Shown here: positions 60,393 through 64,000 of the stretch, piece by piece
Position numbering within the stretch: position 1 is the stretch's first letter
Layout of the letters: every line of letters starts with the position of its first letter
From: an uncultured Christensenella sp.
GTDB taxonomy: Bacteria; Bacillota; Clostridia; Christensenellales; UBA1750
DNA: 64,000 nt
Assembly (NCBI GenBank): GCA_905193155.1
Contig: CAJJNQ010000011.1
Location: forward strand, 1-64,000
Reading direction: 5' to 3'
Notes under the pieces: model-generated
What the model was told of the DNA's origin: nothing
Seen by the model: the letters and a program-made list of their open reading frames with translations, nothing else
Database searches by the model: none
Translations under genes and position numbers: made by a program

Positions 60393-60923
60393 TCATTCAA
60401 GAATGTGCCGGATCGCTTCGAGACTCCGAACAAAGTGGACCTCCTTCTGCTTTTCCGGGAAGGAAAAGCCTGCGGAAATCATGCGGGTGAGCAGGCGCTG
60501 CACATCATCGTAATAACCGTTCAGGTTGTAGAAAATACACGGCGCGGAAAGATGACCCAGGGAAAGCTTGGACATCACCTCGCTGACCTCTTCCAGCGTG
60601 CCTGTGCCGCCGGGGAACGCGATAAACGCATCGCCCAGCTCGATCATTTTCGCCTTGCGCTGTGCCATATCCGGCGTGATGATCAGCTCGGTCAGTCCAT
60701 TCAGCTGTACGGCTCGATCAATAAAGAATTGCGGTTCCACACCGATGACCTTGCCGCCCGCTTCCAGTGCGCTGCGCGCCAAAGCACCCATCAGTCCGCA
60801 GGCTGAACCGCCGTAGACCAGCGTGTGTCCGCTGCTGCCGATCCATCGTCCCAATCGGCAGGCTTCTTCCAGATAAAGCGGGTCGTTGCCGTCGTTTGCG
60901 CCCAAATAGACCGTGATGTTCAT
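60393..60923 (-). CDS. LOG family protein
   Basis: A 176-residue Rossmann-fold protein of the LOG (lonely guy)/YvdD type. The motif PGGTGTLEE in AFIAFPGGTGTLEEVSEVM (about residues 103-111) binds phosphoribosyl; LVYGGSACGLMGALARSALEAGGKVIGVEP is the other conserved block. The family releases free base from nucleoside 5'-monophosphates such as N6-modified AMP. It lies between glyA and iscR. Confidence 0.87.
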   Translation of the reverse strand: MNITVYLGANDGNDPLYLEEACRLGRWIGSSGHTLVYGGSACGLMGALARSALEAGGKVIGVEPQFFIDRAVQLNGLTELIITPDMAQRKAKMIELGDAFIAFPGGTGTLEEVSEVMSKLSLGHLSAPCIFYNLNGYYDDVQRLLTRMISAGFSFPEKQKEVHFVRSLEAIRHILE

Positions 60924-60964
60924 GCGAAGCCTCCTGTTGTGTGAAAAAATGAGCTGTATGAAAC

Positions 60965-60995
60965 ACCGGAGCAGCTTGAAAAAAGCCGCTCCGGT
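60965..60995 (-). terminator. Terminator after glyA
   Basis: ACCGGAGCAGCTT (60965-60977) pairs with AAGCCGCTCCGGT (60983-60995) with one mismatch; the T run on the - strand is short. Confidence 0.6.
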
Positions 60996-61013
60996 ACAAT
61001 CTTTGCCTGATGA

Positions 61014-62261
61014 TTATTCCACTTCCGGGTAGAGCGGGAAGCGCTCGCAGAGCTTGAGCACGCCCTGCTTGACCTCTTCGACCGCAGAATCGCCTTCCTT
61101 GGCCAGCTTGGCGATCCACTGGCCGATGAGCGCCATCTCCGGCTCCTTCATGCCGCGGGAAGTCGCCGCGGGGGTGCCGATGCGCACGCCGCTGGTGACG
61201 AAGGGCGAACGGGTTTCAAAGGGAATGGTGTTCTTGTTGACGGTGATGTGCGCCGCGTCCAGCCGCTTTTCGAGATCCTTGCCGGTGCAGTCCAGCGCGG
61301 AGAGATCCACCAGCATCAGGTGGTTGTCTGTGCCGCCGGAAACCAGGTGCAGCCCCTGCTTTTGCAGTTCCGCCGCCAGAGCCGCCGCGTTTTTCACGAT
61401 TTGCTGCTGATAGGCCTTGAAATCGTCGCTCATGGCTTCCTTCAGGCACACGGCCTTGCCGGCGATGACGTGCATCAGCGGGCCGCCCTGCGTGCCGGGG
61501 AAGATGGCGCTGTCGATCTTCTTGGCCAGTTCCTTGCGGCAGAGGATCAGGCCGCCGCGCGGGCCGCGCAGGGTTTTGTGGGTGGTGGTGGTCACAACAT
61601 CGGCATAGGGCACGGGGCTGGGATGCAGACCCGCCGCCACAAGGCCCGCGATGTGCGCCATGTCCACCATGAACAGGCAGCCGGCCTCCTTGGCGATGGC
61701 CCCCAGGCGTTCAAAGTCGATGGTGCGCGGGTAGGCCGACGCACCCGCCAGCAGCAGCTTGGGCTTGTGCTCCAGTGCCAGACGGCGGACTTCTTCATAA
61801 TCGATGCGCTCGTCCTTTTCGGAAACGCCGTAGGGCACGATGTTGTACAGCTTGCCGGACTGGTTTACGGGGGAACCATGGGTCAGATGGCCGCCGTGGG
61901 AGAGGTTCATGCCCAGAATCGTATCGCCCGGCTGCAAAAGGCCGAAATACACTGCGAGGTTTGCCTGTGCGCCGGAATGGGGCTGCACGTTGGCATGTTC
62001 CGCGCCGAAAAGCTCGCACGCGCGGTCGCGCGCCAGATTTTCAACAATATCAACATATTGGCAGCCGCCGTAATAGCGCTTGCCCGGATAACCTTCGGCA
62101 TATTTGTTGGTCAAATGGCTGCCCATCGCCGCCATCACAGCGGGGGAGACAAAGTTTTCTGAAGCAATCAGCTCGATGTGGTCGCGCTGACGGCTCAGCT
62201 CCAGCTCCATAGCCGCCGCAACCTCCGGGTCGGTCGCCGCAATCAGTTTCAGATCCAGCAT
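61014..62261 (-). CDS. glyA: Serine hydroxymethyltransferase
   Basis: A 415-residue PLP enzyme that makes glycine and methylene-tetrahydrofolate from serine. Conserved parts are HIELIASENFVSPAVMAAMGSHLTNKYAEGYPGKRYYGG, the PLP lysine in DVVTTTTHKTLRGPRGGLI and the C-terminal GTPAATSRGM. ATG at 62261 follows GAGGAGG; an opening to 62279 precedes that site. Confidence 0.96.
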   Translation of the reverse strand: MLDLKLIAATDPEVAAAMELELSRQRDHIELIASENFVSPAVMAAMGSHLTNKYAEGYPGKRYYGGCQYVDIVENLARDRACELFGAEHANVQPHSGAQANLAVYFGLLQPGDTILGMNLSHGGHLTHGSPVNQSGKLYNIVPYGVSEKDERIDYEEVRRLALEHKPKLLLAGASAYPRTIDFERLGAIAKEAGCLFMVDMAHIAGLVAAGLHPSPVPYADVVTTTTHKTLRGPRGGLILCRKELAKKIDSAIFPGTQGGPLMHVIAGKAVCLKEAMSDDFKAYQQQIVKNAAALAAELQKQGLHLVSGGTDNHLMLVDLSALDCTGKDLEKRLDAAHITVNKNTIPFETRSPFVTSGVRIGTPAATSRGMKEPEMALIGQWIAKLAKEGDSAVEEVKQGVLKLCERFPLYPEVE

Positions 62262-62411
62262 GATGTGTTTCCTCCTCAATGACTCGTTGAAGCGGCGTGC
62301 CGCTTTAACTCATTATAGTGAAAAAGCGCCGTCCGCACAAGCGCAAAACGCCTGTTTCTCTGCGAATTTATGGAGAAAAAAGCAGTGCAGAAAATTAACA
62401 TCACTCAATGC

Positions 62412-62440
62412 TTGACATTTGAGATCCTTGCAGCTATCAT
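62412..62440 (+). promoter_or_regulatory. Promoter of the metal-efflux genes
   Basis: TTGACA (62412-62417) and TATCAT (62435-62440) with 17-base spacing. Confidence 0.75.
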
Positions 62441-62443
62441 AAT

Positions 62444-62463
62444 ATATGAACAGATGCTCATAT
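62444..62463. promoter_or_regulatory. ArsR/SmtB-type operator
   Basis: ATATGAACAGATGCTCATAT is an inverted repeat with eight of nine matching bases per half and a two-base centre. This resembles the operators of CadC, SmtB and CzrA, metal-responsive repressors, placed just downstream of the -10 element. No ArsR-family gene is in the window. Confidence 0.65.
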
Positions 62464-62483
62464 GAGAGGAGATTGAAGGCGAA

Positions 62484-62705
62484 ATGAGAAAGGTATACAA
62501 GCTGGAAGATCTGGATTGCGCAAACTGCGCGGCGAAGATGGAGGACGCCATTCGTAAAATCGACGGGGTGCAGGATGTCTCGGTGAATTTCATGACGCAA
62601 AAGCTGACCCTGGTTTGCGAAGAGGCGGATCTGGACGGCATCCTTAAGAAGGCTGTCACAGTCTGCAAGAAGATCGAACCGGACTGCACGATCCTGGTCA
62701 AGTAA
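62484..62705 (+). CDS. Heavy-metal-associated (HMA) domain protein
   Basis: A 73-residue ferredoxin-fold metal chaperone: KVYKLEDLDCANCAAKMEDAIRKIDGVQDVSVNFMTQKLTL contains the CxxC metal site (Cys13 and Cys16). It lies 35 bases before the metal ATPase, which itself lacks an N-terminal HMA domain, so this protein probably serves as the detached metal-binding domain. The DCANCAAK context suggests zinc, cadmium or lead rather than copper. Confidence 0.85.
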   Translation: MRKVYKLEDLDCANCAAKMEDAIRKIDGVQDVSVNFMTQKLTLVCEEADLDGILKKAVTVCKKIEPDCTILVK

Positions 62706-62740
62706 TTCTCATCATTCATCATTTGAAAAAGGTGAAAGAT

Positions 62741-64000
62741 ATGACAAAAAAGCAGAAGAAAATGCTGATCCGCATCCTTTGCAGCTTTGTTCTGCTGGTA
62801 GCGGCTGCCATTGTGGAAAAGCTGCTGCCGGATGCGCTCCCGCAGTGGGGCTGGCTGCTGGTTTTTCTGGCGCCGTATCTCCTCATCGGCTATGACGTGC
62901 TCAAGGAAGCCGTGGAATCCATCTTTCACGGGCAGATGCTCGACGAGCACTTCCTGATGATGGTGGCGACGGTGGGTGCGCTGTGCGTGGGCGAGCTGGA
63001 AGAGGCCGTCGCGGTCATGCTGTTTTACCAGGTGGGCGAGCTGTTCCAGAGCTATGCGGTGGGCAAGAGCCGCAAATCCATCAGCGCCTTGATGGACATC
63101 CGCCCCGATTACGCCAACATTGAGCGGGACGGCAAGCTCGAACAGGTCGATCCCGAAGAGATTCAGGTCGGCGACATCATCGTGGTCAAGGCGGGCGAAA
63201 AGGTTCCGCTGGACGGCGTGGTGATGGAGGGAAAAACGACGCTCAACACGGCGGCGCTGACCGGCGAATCCCTGCCGCGCGATGCGGCCGAGGGCGACGA
63301 GATCATCTCCGGCTGTGTCAACATTTCCGGCCTGATCCGCGTCCGCGTCACCAAGCCCTTCTCCGAATCGACAGTATCGCGCATTCTGGAGCTGGTGGAA
63401 AATGCCAGCAACAAAAAGACGCGCACCGAGCGCTTCATTACCCGTTTTGCCAGAATCTACACCCCTGCGGTTGTGGGCGCAGCCGTGCTGCTGGCCATCC
63501 TGCCGCCGCTGGTGCTGCACGGCAATTGGAGTGACTGGATCTACCGCGCGCTGACTTTTCTGGTCGTGTCCTGCCCCTGCGCGCTGGTGATCTCCGTGCC
63601 GCTGTCCTTCTTCGGGGGCATCGGCGGCGCATCGTCTAAGGGCATCCTGGTCAAGGGTTCGAATTACATTGAAGCGTTGGCACACTGCGAAACCGTGGTC
63701 TTTGATAAGACCGGCACGCTGACCGAGGGCAGCTTCCAGGTCACGGCGGTGCATCCGGACGCGGTGGACGAAAAGGAGCTGCTGCGTCTGGCGGCGGCGG
63801 CGGAAAGCTATTCCGACCACCCGATTTCCCTGTCCCTGAAGGCGGCCTGCCATGACAGTATCGACAGCAAGCTCGTCACCAATGTCCATGAAATTGCGGG
63901 CAAGGGCGTGCAGGCGGAGTTTGAAGGCCATACGCTGTCGGTCGGCAACGGCAAGCTGATGGAATCCCTCGGCATGGAGGAGCATAAGTGCCACAAGGTC
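62741..64000 (+). CDS. Heavy-metal P-type ATPase, cut by the right window edge
   Basis: The first 420 residues of a P1B-type ATPase that exports metal ions. Visible are two N-terminal membrane helix pairs, the actuator motif ALTGESLPRDA, the membrane CPC site in VVSCPCALVISVP (about residues 276-284), the phosphorylation site VFDKTGTLTEG (Asp about 321) and the HP motif YSDHPISL. The CPC with no N-terminal HMA domain fits the Zn/Cd/Pb subgroup (ZntA/CadA). GGTGAAAG precedes ATG 62741. The remaining C-terminal hydrolase and last helices lie beyond the window. Confidence 0.9.
   Translation, partial: MTKKQKKMLIRILCSFVLLVAAAIVEKLLPDALPQWGWLLVFLAPYLLIGYDVLKEAVESIFHGQMLDEHFLMMVATVGALCVGELEEAVAVMLFYQVGELFQSYAVGKSRKSISALMDIRPDYANIERDGKLEQVDPEEIQVGDIIVVKAGEKVPLDGVVMEGKTTLNTAALTGESLPRDAAEGDEIISGCVNISGLIRVRVTKPFSESTVSRILELVENASNKKTRTERFITRFARIYTPAVVGAAVLLAILPPLVLHGNWSDWIYRALTFLVVSCPCALVISVPLSFFGGIGGASSKGILVKGSNYIEALAHCETVVFDKTGTLTEGSFQVTAVHPDAVDEKELLRLAAAAESYSDHPISLSLKAACHDSIDSKLVTNVHEIAGKGVQAEFEGHTLSVGNGKLMESLGMEEHKCHKV

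Noticed and set aside
1..64000. tRNA, rRNA, CRISPR arrays, insertion sequences, known riboswitches
   Set aside because: Reading both strands I found no cloverleaf ending in a GTTCRA-type arm, no rRNA segment, no regularly spaced repeats, no transposase, and no recognisable riboswitch. A covariance-model scan was not possible, so a weak RNA could be missed.

Overview
The window is a chromosomal replication-origin region of an anaerobic, moderately GC-rich Clostridia-type Firmicute, probably an uncultured gut member. This rests on gene order (parB-parA-noc-rsmG-mnmG-mnmE-jag-yidC-yidD-rnpA-rpmH facing away from dnaA-dnaN-recF), a Firmicute Noc with parS sites, the ireB-ruvX-DUF1292 cluster, remB beside gyrB-gyrA, an Rrf2-iscS-iscU cluster, a sodium-pump decarboxylase beta subunit and plant-glycan phosphorylases. 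I saw no rRNA, tRNA, CRISPR array or insertion sequence.

Layout. 1-1650: a visibly AT-rich accessory patch with a secreted protein that seems to start at ATA, and a VanZ-like membrane protein. 1700-8480 (+): asnS, a decarboxylase beta subunit with a 46-residue gamma-like partner, a KdpDE-like two-component pair, YdcF and an epimerase. 8510-13800: a secreted transglutaminase-like protein, nitroreductase, HAD phosphatase, rhamnose mutarotase and feoAB. 13840-23380 (-): the par/noc and tRNA-modification/membrane-insertion block ending at rpmH. 23380-23820: DnaA boxes and divergent promoters. 23814-27496 (+): dnaA, dnaN, recF. 27500-28690: a 1.2 kb non-coding stretch with a second DnaA-box cluster and a DnaA-trio-like tract. 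28690-45283 (mostly +): two GH130 mannoside phosphorylases, a dipeptidase, DUF951, two signal peptidases, citramalate synthase, a 2-hydroxyacid dehydrogenase, a zincin-like protein, GH43, GH2 and a Ser/Thr kinase. 45421-62261 (-): YcaQ-like protein, oxidoreductase, amidohydrolase, gyrA, gyrB, remB, Nudix, DUF1292-ruvX-ireB, AI-2E transporter, iscU-iscS-iscR, LOG protein, glyA. 62412-64000 (+): a metal-responsive promoter/operator, an HMA metallochaperone and a metal P-type ATPase cut by the window edge.

How it works together. Initiation (dnaA, dnaN, recF), segregation (parAB, noc, two parS) and topology (gyrAB) sit within 40 kb of each other. The remB-gyrB-gyrA unit, which commonly follows recF directly, lies about 24 kb away on the opposite strand, which suggests a local inversion. 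The carbohydrate genes suggest use of mannan/glucomannan, xylan/arabinan and beta-galactosides. Three decayed genes (an ion channel, a glycyl-radical enzyme tail and one unidentified frame) lie among the + strand genes at 31-43 kb. The most striking sites are the trio-plus-DnaA-box cluster after recF, a 58-bp perfect palindrome that is both parB terminator and parS, and a DnaA box that covers the dnaA start codon.
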